A stretch of 32,681 bases of DNA from Clostridiaceae bacterium (lineage in GTDB: Bacteria > Bacillota > Clostridia > Saccharofermentanales > DTU023), in NCBI GenBank assembly GCA_012838355.1, contig DUPJ01000136.1:1-32681 (forward strand), in the 5' to 3' direction. Positions 15,126 through 23,630 of the stretch are shown here, in pieces; position 1 is the first letter of the stretch; every line of letters starts with the position of its first letter. The position numbers and the translations under genes were made by a program. The notes beneath the pieces are model-generated. The model saw only the letters and a list, made by a program, of their open reading frames with translations. It did not search any database and was not told the DNA's origin.

Positions 15126-17454
15126 ACGTAAAGCGAAACCGAAGAAACGAGTCGTTCCCAACACGGCGCAAAAAACCATTCCCTATCAGCTGATGTACCC
15201 GGATGGAATCTGCCAGGTGAGTGACACGTTCTTCTCCAAAATGATCCAGTACAAAGACATCAATTATCAGCTGGCAAAAGAAGACGACAAACGAGCCATT
15301 TTCGAGCGCTACTGCGAATTTCTAAACTACTTCGACAGCTCAATCCATGTGCAGCTTTGTTTCTACAACTATTCGGGCCGCATGGACGATTACCAGGCTG
15401 CGATTGCCATCGATGAAAAAGCCGACGATTTCAACGACATCCGGGAAGAGTATGCCGAGATGCTAAAAAGCCAGTTGGCCAAGGGCAATAACGGGCTGGT
15501 AAAAACAAAGTTCCTGGTCTTTGGAATCGAGGCCGAGAGTTACCACGCGTCCAAACATCGGCTGGAAAGAATTGAGCTGGACATCCTGACGCACCTGAAA
15601 GGTCTGGGCGCAGCGGCCGAGCCCATGAACGGGCACGAGCGGCTGCATGTCATGCATCACCTGTTAAATGACAGCCGGGACAAGTTTCGCTTCGACTGGA
15701 AACGGCTCAAAGACACAGGACTGGTCACGAAGGATTTCATCGCGCCGACCGGCTTTGATTTTCGCAGCAAGGAGCAGTTTCGTATCGGCCGAAAGCACGC
15801 CCAGGTGTCGTACCTGCAAATTCTGGCACCGGAGCTCTCGGATGAACTCTTAAAGACCTTCCTCGATTTAGAATCCGATCTGGCGCTCTCCATTCACATC
15901 CAAAGCATCGATCAGACACTCGCTATCAAGATGATCAAGAGCAAAATATCGGACCTGGACAAAATGAAAATCGATGAGCAAAAACGTGCCGTTCGCGCCG
16001 GGTATGACATGGACGTGTTACCGTCCGATCTGGTGACCTATGGTCAGGAAGCAAAAGCGCTGCTTGAATCCCTGCAAGGACGAAATGAACGTTTGTTTCT
16101 TCTGACGTTTCTATTGATGAATGTCGCGTCAACGAAAACGACACTCGATAACGACTTCTATCAGGCAAGTGGTATCGCCCAGTCCGCCAACTGCAACCTG
16201 CGCCCGCTTGACTACCAGCAGGAGCGCGGCTTTGGTGCGATGCTGCCACTCGGAAAAAATCCCGTCCCGATCGAGCGGGCCATGACCACGTCGGCGACCG
16301 CCGGCTTTATCCCCTTCACGACGCAAGAGCTCTTTCAACCGGCACCGGCGCTTTACTATGGCTTAAACGCCTTATCGAACAACCTCCTGATGGCGGACCG
16401 AAGAAGGCTTAAGACGCCAAACGGCCTGATCATCGGTACGCCCGGTTCCGGTAAGAGCTTTGCCGCTAAAAGAGAGATCACGAACGCGTTTTTAATCACC
16501 GACGACGACATCATCATCACGGATCCGGAAAGTGAATACGCGCCGCTCGTTGAAGCCCTGCACGGGCAGGTGATCAGGATTTCGGTGAACTCGGATCAGT
16601 ACATCAACCCGCTGGACTTAAACCTCGACTACTCGGAAGAAGAAGACCCGATCGCGCTCAAAATGGATTTTGTCTTTTCCTTTTGTGAGCTTGCAGCCAA
16701 TAGAAAAAGTGGATTGAAGCCTGAAGAAAAATCGGTGTTGGATCGCGGCATTCAGATGATTTACCGGACGTACATGGACGACCCGATCCCGGAGAATTTA
16801 CCGATTCTTGAAGACCTGTACCGCGTGCTCCTCGCGATGGAAGAACCGGACGCCAAGTTCCTGGCGACCGTGCTGGAGATCTACGTCACCGGCTCCTATA
16901 AGGTCTTTAATCACCGGACGAACGTCAACACGGACAATCGCCTGATCTGTTTTGATATCCGGGAACTCGGCAAGCAACTGAAAAAACTCGGGATGCTCGT
17001 GATTCAGGATCAGGTCTGGAACCGCGTGACCAAAAACCGCGCGGCGCAAAAGACGACGTGGTTCTATCAGGACGAATTTCATCTGATGTTGAAAGAAGAA
17101 CAGACAGCCGCCTACTCCGTGGAAATCTGGAAGCGCTTCCGTAAGTGGGGCGGCATCCCGACCGCCATCACCCAGAATGTCAAAGACCTGCTGGCGTCAC
17201 GTGAGATTGAAAACATCTTCGATAACTCAGACTTCATCTACATGTTGAACCAGGCCGGCGGCGATCAGGAGATTCTGGCCAGACATCTGAGCATTTCGCG
17301 CGAACAACTCTCGTTTGTGACCCATAGCGGCGAAGGACAAGGACTGCTGTTCTACGGCAACACCATTATCCCGTTTAACGATCGTTTCCCGAAAAACACC
17401 AAACTCTATCAGATCATGACAACCAAGCCGGATGAAGTGCAGCAAAACCGCTGA
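15049..17454 (+). CDS. virB4: VirB4-type conjugation ATPase
   Basis: An 801-residue VirB4/TraE-type ATPase that powers channel assembly and DNA transfer at the cytoplasmic face. I chose ATG 15049 (MPKRKDAPKRR) because GAAAGGAGG lies nine bases upstream; the longer frame from 14935 lies inside prgI. The first 45 residues are very basic, perhaps for membrane or DNA contact. The N-terminal VirB4 domain carries TIPYQLMYPDGICQVSDTFFSKMIQYKDINY. Walker A is GTPGSGKS from residue 463, followed by DPESEYAPLVEALHGQVIRIS, a conserved VirB4 block; Walker B is TWFYQDEFHLML near 672, and a late GGIPTAITQNVKDLL motif follows. Everything expected is present. Confidence 0.95.
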   Translation: MPKRKDAPKRRLPVRPDAPTKPKTIKRKAKPKKRVVPNTAQKTIPYQLMYPDGICQVSDTFFSKMIQYKDINYQLAKEDDKRAIFERYCEFLNYFDSSIHVQLCFYNYSGRMDDYQAAIAIDEKADDFNDIREEYAEMLKSQLAKGNNGLVKTKFLVFGIEAESYHASKHRLERIELDILTHLKGLGAAAEPMNGHERLHVMHHLLNDSRDKFRFDWKRLKDTGLVTKDFIAPTGFDFRSKEQFRIGRKHAQVSYLQILAPELSDELLKTFLDLESDLALSIHIQSIDQTLAIKMIKSKISDLDKMKIDEQKRAVRAGYDMDVLPSDLVTYGQEAKALLESLQGRNERLFLLTFLLMNVASTKTTLDNDFYQASGIAQSANCNLRPLDYQQERGFGAMLPLGKNPVPIERAMTTSATAGFIPFTTQELFQPAPALYYGLNALSNNLLMADRRRLKTPNGLIIGTPGSGKSFAAKREITNAFLITDDDIIITDPESEYAPLVEALHGQVIRISVNSDQYINPLDLNLDYSEEEDPIALKMDFVFSFCELAANRKSGLKPEEKSVLDRGIQMIYRTYMDDPIPENLPILEDLYRVLLAMEEPDAKFLATVLEIYVTGSYKVFNHRTNVNTDNRLICFDIRELGKQLKKLGMLVIQDQVWNRVTKNRAAQKTTWFYQDEFHLMLKEEQTAAYSVEIWKRFRKWGGIPTAITQNVKDLLASREIENIFDNSDFIYMLNQAGGDQEILARHLSISREQLSFVTHSGEGQGLLFYGNTIIPFNDRFPKNTKLYQIMTTKPDEVQQNR

Positions 17455-17471
17455 CACATCCGGTTTTCTGC
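17439..17471 (+). promoter_or_regulatory. hairpin over the virB4 stop codon
   Basis: GCAG-C-AAAACCG (17439-17450) pairs with CGGTTTTCTGC (17461-17471), an 11-bp stem with one bulged base. Its loop holds the virB4 TGA stop codon. No real U run follows; the next gene's GGAGG starts 9 bases later. It may be a weak terminator or a translation-linked switch. Confidence 0.45.
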
Positions 17472-17493
17472 CAGGTAAAGGAGGTGAATCACC

Positions 17494-19503
17494 ATGCCTG
17501 ACATTTCCCAAAACAGTGATCGATTCAACGCAGCCTATCATATATGTCAGCTTGACCATAAAAACGGATCTGCATCCAGTAAGAAGACGGAGCCGCCACT
17601 TTCAGGCAATCCGCATAAAAGGAAGCAGGCGCTAAGCAGCGTTGAAGGAAAACAGAGGTCTTTTGAGCCTGCTAAACCCAGCGAAGCCAGCACGAACTTG
17701 CTTCAAGAGCGGGTCGCCACAGACGATTCAATGGAAGGGTTCTCCAACCAGCTTCGTTCACGCTCGTTTCGCGTTGAACAGGTTAGTCACGATAAGGTCC
17801 ATTCTCCTGTTCGACGGGAGGAACGAGGATCGATGTCGGCGGAGAGGAAATCTTTTCCAGATCCGTCCATGCAGAGAAATCGCAGGGCGGTCTATCGAGC
17901 GGCGAAAGAGAAAAGCGACGCCACTTCGAAAGGTACTTTCAACACTTCAGCAACGGAGCGTTCAGTGCCAAAAACAGGCGCGAAGCAGCAGGCGAATGCA
18001 ACAGCCAGTCCCGCTCTGCATTTTGAAAAAGAAAGCGCTCGGATGTTTCAATCGGCGCTTCGCTTCGATGAACCGCTCAACGTAAAAAAGAGCGGAATGC
18101 TCGCACGAGGAGTGGGGGCCCTCGGCACGACCGCTCTTGATGGGATGAGATCGAACGTTAAAGCAGGGACGGATGATAATGCCGGGCTACAAGCACTTGG
18201 AAGTGCGGATCGGTCAATACGGACGGGTACGTCCATGATTCGCTCGCAGCGTGAAAAAGGCGCGCTGCGAAGCGTGAAGAAAACAGAACGGCTGCGAACG
18301 AAAACACTTCAGCGTCAAGCCGATTACATCGGAAAGCGACAGGTAAGCCAACCTGGCGGCACCAATCCTATCAGCCGCGCGTTTCAGAAAAAAAGAATCA
18401 AACGCCAGTACGTGCAGGCGGCCAAAACCTTCCAGCGAACAGAACAGGTTCGAAGAAAAGGTCAGTGGACGAAAAGGACTGTAGGTAAAGGTGTACGCAC
18501 CGTTAAACAAGTCGTTAGGAAAAAAGGAGCGGTGTATCTGGCCATGGCTCTGGTGGCGTTTCTTTTCATTGGATCACTTTTTTCCTTTTTGTTTTCCGCC
18601 ACCACCATCATCGGCGGGAGCGCCGTTGGCGGACTCGCCAGCTCACCGGCCGGTGGAAAGATCTTCATCAGTCCGTTTGACTTTGACTGGACGCCGACCG
18701 TATCGAGTCGGTTTGGTTTTCGGACACACCCGGTGAGCGGCGAAACGGACACATTTCACACCGGTCTTGATCTGGCAGTGCCGGAAGGAACGCCGATTCG
18801 GGCGGTGCAGTCCGGCGTCGTCTTGCAGGCCGTGAACGGGACGGATGGCTATGGCCGGTACGTGCTGATTCAGCATGATAACGGCTATCAGACGCTGTAT
18901 GCCCATTGCCATGAACTGCTGGTCACATCCGGTCAAAAAGTATTGATGGGCGACGTAATCGCCAGGGTCGGCACAACGGGCATGTCGACCGGCAATCATC
19001 TGCATATTGAAGTACGACGAGACGGTGAGTTTCTTGACCCCTACCCGTTATTGGCCACCGGGAATGAGCTCAATACCGGATCTCCGGCGATGGTGGATGT
19101 GGCCGTCTCACAGATCGGAAACGTCGGCGGGAAACCGTATTGGACGTGGTACGGCTTCTCCCAGCGCATCGAATGGTGTGCGGTGTTCGTCTCCTGGTGT
19201 GCCGCCCAAAACGGCTATATCGATGCCGGCGCGGTCCCTAAATTTGCCGGCTGCACGCAAGGTTCCAACTGGTTTAAGGAGCGAGGACTTTGGATGCCGG
19301 CAGGCTACCTGCCGTTGCCGGGTGAACTCATCTTCTTCGACTGGGATGGAGACGGCATACCCGATCACGTGGGTATTGTCGAATCCTGTGATGGTTCGAC
19401 CGTCTACACCGTGGAAGGTAACACCTCCGACAGCTGCATGAGACGCGCATACGGTGTGAACAGCAAAAGTATTTACGGCTACGGGACCCCCGTTTATCCC
19501 TGA
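17494..19503 (+). CDS. membrane-anchored M23 + CHAP peptidoglycan hydrolase (CD1108 family)
   Basis: A 669-residue bifunctional wall hydrolase that would open the peptidoglycan for the conjugation channel, the VirB1-like function. The first 340 residues are basic, polar and probably disordered and cytoplasmic. One membrane helix follows (about 348-368, VYLAMALVAFLFIGSLFSFLF). Outside lie an M23 endopeptidase domain (about 390-520) with the zinc ligands HTGLD (His422, Asp426) and HLH (His502, His504), and a C-terminal CHAP amidase/endopeptidase domain (about 535-669) with EWCAVF (Cys562) and DHVG (His625). Both active sites look intact. Start ATG 17494 has AAAGGAGG 10 bases upstream. CD1108-type proteins are found right after VirB4 in clostridial ICEs. 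The unusually long basic N-terminus could touch DNA or VirB4; that is a guess. Confidence 0.92.
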   Translation: MPDISQNSDRFNAAYHICQLDHKNGSASSKKTEPPLSGNPHKRKQALSSVEGKQRSFEPAKPSEASTNLLQERVATDDSMEGFSNQLRSRSFRVEQVSHDKVHSPVRREERGSMSAERKSFPDPSMQRNRRAVYRAAKEKSDATSKGTFNTSATERSVPKTGAKQQANATASPALHFEKESARMFQSALRFDEPLNVKKSGMLARGVGALGTTALDGMRSNVKAGTDDNAGLQALGSADRSIRTGTSMIRSQREKGALRSVKKTERLRTKTLQRQADYIGKRQVSQPGGTNPISRAFQKKRIKRQYVQAAKTFQRTEQVRRKGQWTKRTVGKGVRTVKQVVRKKGAVYLAMALVAFLFIGSLFSFLFSATTIIGGSAVGGLASSPAGGKIFISPFDFDWTPTVSSRFGFRTHPVSGETDTFHTGLDLAVPEGTPIRAVQSGVVLQAVNGTDGYGRYVLIQHDNGYQTLYAHCHELLVTSGQKVLMGDVIARVGTTGMSTGNHLHIEVRRDGEFLDPYPLLATGNELNTGSPAMVDVAVSQIGNVGGKPYWTWYGFSQRIEWCAVFVSWCAAQNGYIDAGAVPKFAGCTQGSNWFKERGLWMPAGYLPLPGELIFFDWDGDGIPDHVGIVESCDGSTVYTVEGNTSDSCMRRAYGVNSKSIYGYGTPVYP

Positions 19504-19521
19504 CGGTCAAGGAGAAATCGG

Positions 19522-19758
19522 ATGAGTTTAAAACGAACAAGACAAGACAAAAAGAAAGTGCAAGACCGCATTGAAGCGCTGAAAGAAAAGCTGAGGCTAC
19601 TGAATGAGAAAGAGACTGAACTTGAGAACACAGAAATCGTCTCGGCCGTTCGCGCTTTGAAACTGGACCCGTTGGCGTTAAACCGCTTTTTGGATCGCCT
19701 GAAAAGAGGCGAACTACCGCCAACACCAAATAAAGAAATAGAGGAACAGGACCTATGA
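19522..19758 (+). CDS. DUF4315-family small protein
   Basis: A 78-residue, highly charged protein: a coiled-coil-like N-terminal half (KKKVQDRIEALKEKLRLLNEKETELEN) and a C-terminal helix LDPLALNRFLDRLKRGELPP. It matches DUF4315, which always sits between the M23/CHAP hydrolase and the DUF4366 protein in this class of ICE. Its function is unknown; a structural or regulatory role in transfer is possible. AAGGAG precedes the ATG, and the stop overlaps the next start (ATGA). Confidence 0.85.
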   Translation: MSLKRTRQDKKKVQDRIEALKEKLRLLNEKETELENTEIVSAVRALKLDPLALNRFLDRLKRGELPPTPNKEIEEQDL

Positions 19759-21317
19759 AAAAAAGACTATTGACTGTGCTGTTAATCCTAAGCCTGCTCG
19801 TTCCGCTCACGGGTAGAGCCCTGTTTAATGAGCCCGTGCATGCGAACGAATCGATAGCCGACGCCAGCGTTGAACCATCAACAACAGAAGAAGAGATACA
19901 GTCATCAAGTGAAGCGTCACACGAAGAATTATCACCGGTCGTTAATGCTGCGGGTGAAGCAAAATCGGCAACGCTAGAGGGTGGGGTTCAAGCGGAAACG
20001 GCATCAGTGGATGAGACTTTGCCCGACACGCCTACTGCACCGCTACTGGAACTGGAATTACTGCCTGTGTACGAGACGAACTGGACGAATCAACCGCTGG
20101 AAATCAGCGTGTTACTCGTCGACAAAAAAACCGGCCAGGAAGTTGGCATCAATAAACTGGAAGGGCGTGTGGCCGCCACCGATGACTGGACTGATATAAC
20201 CGGGCAGCAAAGCTGGACGATGAGAGAAAGCGGCACCTTGTACCTGCGCGGCGAAGCAAGTGACGGACAGATCCTCACGCATGAATTGGCCGTTTCGAAC
20301 ATCGACACCGAAATACCGATGGTCCACGCGAGCATTGACCAAGCCCAGGTAGCCATCCGCGCCACCGATGATCGATCCGGCGTGGCAATAATCTATGTCA
20401 ATGACTACCCGTTTGCCGATGTGAAAAACGGCAATCTGAACCTGCTCCTGCAAGACTACGACACGTACTTTGAAACGCTCTTCATTCAGGCGGTCGATCT
20501 GGCCGGGAACCGCTCATTGACCTACCATTTGAAGAACCCCTATTATCGAAATCCCGTCACGGCCGTGCCGACCGTTTCGCCCACCTCTCCCCCAAGCAGA
20601 CCAGCAGACATCATAACGCCTTCACCTGTCACTGAGGCAAAAGGAACGCTGACAAACGAAACGACCACTGGCCAGGGCACGTTCACGGAGAACACCGTGA
20701 TCCCGGTAAAAACATCGCCGTATCAAGCGGGTGTACAGACCCCGGAGCCGGTAACGACGCCGGCACCAACCGAAGAAACCGTGATTCCGGATCCGACCAG
20801 GCCGCCTAGAACCGACACGGATCAGGAGCCAACGATCACCGGGAGTGCGGATCAGGTGGCGAAGGAGTTCTTATCAGTCAAGACAAAAAGTGGCAAGATC
20901 TTTTATCTCATCATTGATCGAACCAGAACGACTGACAATGTCTATCTCGTCACCGAAGTCGACGAAGCGGATCTGATGCACTTCACAAACAGCGCTGGTG
21001 CAGCGGGTAACATACCGTTGCCGCAACCGGAAGAGACAGTACAGGTCACGCTGCCAAAACCGAGTGAAGCGCCGCCTGTGCCCTTAGACCCCATCGAAAA
21101 GCCGGATAAGAAAGGAAATTTTTCTCCGGGTACGATCATCACGATCCTTCTCGTTCTCGGTATAGCAGCAGGCGGTGTGTACTACCTCAAGGTGCTAAAA
21201 CCCAAACAGCAATATCCAAGCGAAGCGGACTTTTTCGATGAGGAGTACATGGACGACGAGCCCGTTTCTCATGAGGCATTCTCCCGCTCGGGTGACGACG
21301 ACAGCGACAACAGGTGA
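19755..21317 (+). CDS. DUF4366 surface protein (CD1107 family)
   Basis: A 520-residue exported membrane protein. It has a signal peptide (about 1-32), a Ser/Thr/Glu-rich stretch to about 100, a beta-rich middle with Ig-like character (about 100-260, including DRSGVAIIYVNDYPFADV and DLAGNRSLTYHLKNPYY), a Pro/Thr-rich linker (about 265-370) and the DUF4366 block FLSVKTKSGKIFYLIIDRTRTTDNVYLVTEVDEADLMHF. A membrane helix (about 458-478, TIITILLVLGIAAGGVYYL) leaves an acidic cytoplasmic tail ending EEYMDDEPVS. It is a standard component of Tn1549/CTn transfer operons, with no known biochemical function; surface scaffold or contact roles are guesses. It starts by a 4-bp overlap with the DUF4315 gene. 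Confidence 0.88.
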   Translation: MKKRLLTVLLILSLLVPLTGRALFNEPVHANESIADASVEPSTTEEEIQSSSEASHEELSPVVNAAGEAKSATLEGGVQAETASVDETLPDTPTAPLLELELLPVYETNWTNQPLEISVLLVDKKTGQEVGINKLEGRVAATDDWTDITGQQSWTMRESGTLYLRGEASDGQILTHELAVSNIDTEIPMVHASIDQAQVAIRATDDRSGVAIIYVNDYPFADVKNGNLNLLLQDYDTYFETLFIQAVDLAGNRSLTYHLKNPYYRNPVTAVPTVSPTSPPSRPADIITPSPVTEAKGTLTNETTTGQGTFTENTVIPVKTSPYQAGVQTPEPVTTPAPTEETVIPDPTRPPRTDTDQEPTITGSADQVAKEFLSVKTKSGKIFYLIIDRTRTTDNVYLVTEVDEADLMHFTNSAGAAGNIPLPQPEETVQVTLPKPSEAPPVPLDPIEKPDKKGNFSPGTIITILLVLGIAAGGVYYLKVLKPKQQYPSEADFFDEEYMDDEPVSHEAFSRSGDDDSDNR

Positions 21318-21322
21318 CGCAC

Positions 21323-21352
21323 AAAAGCGGTCAGGAAACTGGCCGCTTTTTT
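21323..21352 (+). terminator. terminator-like hairpin between the DUF4366 gene and topB
   Basis: AAAAGCGGTCAG (21323-21334) pairs with CTGGCCGCTTTT (21339-21350) around a GAAA tetraloop with one G-U pair; six T residues (21347-21352) close it. This is a strong intrinsic terminator by appearance, sitting 6 bases after one stop codon and 15 bases before the start of the next gene of the same operon. Confidence 0.8.
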
Positions 21353-21367
21353 AGAAAGGATGGTTTC

Positions 21368-23446
21368 GTGATTCTAATCGTGGCAGAAAAACCAAGTGTG
21401 GCGCTGACTCTGGCGCGAGTGCTTGGCGCAACAAAGAAAAAGGACGGTTTCTACGAAGGAGAAGGACTTTTAGTCAGCTGGTGTATCGGACACCTTGTCT
21501 CGTTCATGGACGCCGACGAGTACGATGCATGTTACCAAACATGGCGCTACGACGATCTTCCCATCGTGCCTTCGCCCTGGAAACTTACCGTCTCCAAGGG
21601 TAAGGAAGTACAGTATCGGGTGCTGGAATCCTTACTGCACCGCATCGATGTCAATGAAGTCTGCTGTGCGACCGATGCCGGCCGAGAGGGTGAGCTGATC
21701 TTTCGTTTTGTCTACGAAAAAGCGGGCGGAAAGCAGCCGGTCACGCGCCTGTGGCTTCGCTCCATGGAGGAAAAAGCCATTCAAAAAGGCTTTTCATCAC
21801 GTCAACCGGCGCGGGAATACGACAACCTCTATCACGCCGCGCTGTGCCGGGCCAAGGCGGACTGGCTGGTCGGTATCAACGCCAGCCGTTTGTTTTCGAT
21901 TCTCTACCGCACCACGCTGCCGGTTGGCAGGGTGCAATCACCGACACTGGCACTCGTGGTCGCACGCGAAGCGTCCATAGAAAATTTTAAGAGAACGCCG
22001 TACTTTCGGCTACGGCTTCGGCTGGACGGATTTGAGGCGCTCAGTTCGCGTTTTGCAGCAAGAAGCGAGGCAGAGGCATGCATGCGTTTTCTTCAGGACA
22101 AAGAAGTTGTCGTTCAGGACATCAACACGGAAGATAAACGAGTGCAACCGCCCCTCTTATACGATCTCACCACCTTGCAACGGGACGCCAATCGCCTTTT
22201 CGGATTCACGGCCAGCGAGACGCTGGAACTTGCCCAACGGTTATACGAGAAAAAACTTATTACGTATCCACGGACAGACAGCAACTACCTGACAACAGAT
22301 ATGGCCGACACCGTAAATGACACGATTCACACACTTCAGCACGCGCTGCACATGACGCTTCCGTACCAGCCGAAGACCGAGCGGCTCCTTCGTAACGCGA
22401 AGGTACGTGACCATCACGCCTTGATACCAGCCCTGAGCGTGACGGAAAGCGTCTTTCAGGACCTTCCCGACAACGAGCAGACGATCATTGAATGTATAGC
22501 GCGGCGCTTACTCCAGAGCACAGGAACGGCGCATGGCTATCAACTGAGAACCGTGACGCTCACGAGCAGAGATCAAGTCTTTACGGCCAAGGGAAAAGTG
22601 ATTGTGGATTTGGGCTGGAAGGCACTGGAAAAGGAAAATGACAGCGACCAGGGCGAAGCGGATGAAGAAAAGGTTCAATCATTGCCGACGCTACAAGTTG
22701 GCCAACACCTGTTCATCGAATCATTAGCCGTCACGGCTCACGAAACGACACCGCCCAAACCATACACGGACGATACGCTGCTGGCTGCGATGGAAAAAGC
22801 CGGTAAGGACGAATTGAATGAGGATCTTGAACCGGAGCGACAGGGGTTAGGGACGCCGGCGACTCGTGCAGGCATTATCGAAAAACTGATCGCCAGCAAA
22901 CTCCTTGTCCGTGAGAAAAGGACGCTACGCCCCACCCCGAAAGGCACCAATCTCATAGCGATTTTGCCAGATGCCCTCAAGTCGCCGTCGCTGACAGCCG
23001 AATGGGAAAACCGCCTGAACCGGATGGCGAGCGGAAATGAATCAGCCGATGCGTTTTTGACTGATATCGAAACGTCTCTACAAACGCTGGTCAGCACGTA
23101 TCAAGCAATAAAAACAAGTGAAACAAATCGATTCAACCCGCCCAAAGAAGTCGTCGGTCAATGTCCGCGCTGCAGCATGACGATTCATGAGAGTAAGAAA
23201 AACTTTTACTGTTCAAACCGAGGCTGTGATTTTGTCATGTGGAAAAACGATCTCTTCTTCACGCAGAAAAAAGCAACGCTCACCAAAGACGTGGCGGCGA
23301 CGCTTCTAGCCGGAGAAACCGTGTGGTTCAAGAGTCTCCATTCAGCCAAAACGAAAAAGACGTATCAAGGCGGGATTTCGATGAACGATACCGGTGAAAA
23401 GCATGTCCGCTACCAACTACATGTCACGAAAGAAGCAAACGAATAA
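21368..23446 (+). CDS. topB: type IA DNA topoisomerase III (conjugation-associated)
   Basis: A 692-residue type IA topoisomerase that cuts and passes single strands, probably to resolve DNA during ICE transfer or replication. The TOPRIM start ILIVAEKPSVA is at the very N-terminus, ATDAGREGELIFR carries the metal-binding acidic residues, and the catalytic tyrosine is Tyr300 in LITYPRTDS. The C-terminus has a C4 zinc finger, CPRCSMTIHESKKNFYCSNRGC, and a following 50-residue tail. I chose GTG 21368 with AAAGGA seven bases upstream; the longer frame from 21314 would read through the terminator hairpin. topB is a regular passenger of this ICE type. Confidence 0.93.
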   Translation: MILIVAEKPSVALTLARVLGATKKKDGFYEGEGLLVSWCIGHLVSFMDADEYDACYQTWRYDDLPIVPSPWKLTVSKGKEVQYRVLESLLHRIDVNEVCCATDAGREGELIFRFVYEKAGGKQPVTRLWLRSMEEKAIQKGFSSRQPAREYDNLYHAALCRAKADWLVGINASRLFSILYRTTLPVGRVQSPTLALVVAREASIENFKRTPYFRLRLRLDGFEALSSRFAARSEAEACMRFLQDKEVVVQDINTEDKRVQPPLLYDLTTLQRDANRLFGFTASETLELAQRLYEKKLITYPRTDSNYLTTDMADTVNDTIHTLQHALHMTLPYQPKTERLLRNAKVRDHHALIPALSVTESVFQDLPDNEQTIIECIARRLLQSTGTAHGYQLRTVTLTSRDQVFTAKGKVIVDLGWKALEKENDSDQGEADEEKVQSLPTLQVGQHLFIESLAVTAHETTPPKPYTDDTLLAAMEKAGKDELNEDLEPERQGLGTPATRAGIIEKLIASKLLVREKRTLRPTPKGTNLIAILPDALKSPSLTAEWENRLNRMASGNESADAFLTDIETSLQTLVSTYQAIKTSETNRFNPPKEVVGQCPRCSMTIHESKKNFYCSNRGCDFVMWKNDLFFTQKKATLTKDVAATLLAGETVWFKSLHSAKTKKTYQGGISMNDTGEKHVRYQLHVTKEANE

Positions 23447-23459
23447 CAGGAGGAAACCC

Positions 23460-23630
23460 ATGGATATTAAAGAAACAATAAAAAACCTTATCGGTGTCGA
23501 GGTGACGACCGATGACCTGAAAGCCATTCGTGAGAACCCCGAGCAATACACATCATCGAAAGAAAACGCGGCCAGGCTCGAAGAGCTGGTCATGCTGCTT
23601 CGCTTAACGGAAGAAACGGAGGATCAGTAA
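23460..23630 (+). CDS. 56-aa conserved-looking hypothetical protein
   Basis: A 56-residue, acidic, mostly helical protein starting MDIKETIKNLIGVEVTTDDL. I do not recognise the family. The ATG at 23460 has AGGAGG eight bases upstream, and the stop codon is adjacent to the next gene's ATG, so it is translated as part of the operon. No membrane segment or motif is visible. Candidates are a small DNA-processing or regulatory partner of TopB or of the ArdC-like protein. Confidence 0.75.
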   Translation: MDIKETIKNLIGVEVTTDDLKAIRENPEQYTSSKENAARLEELVMLLRLTEETEDQ

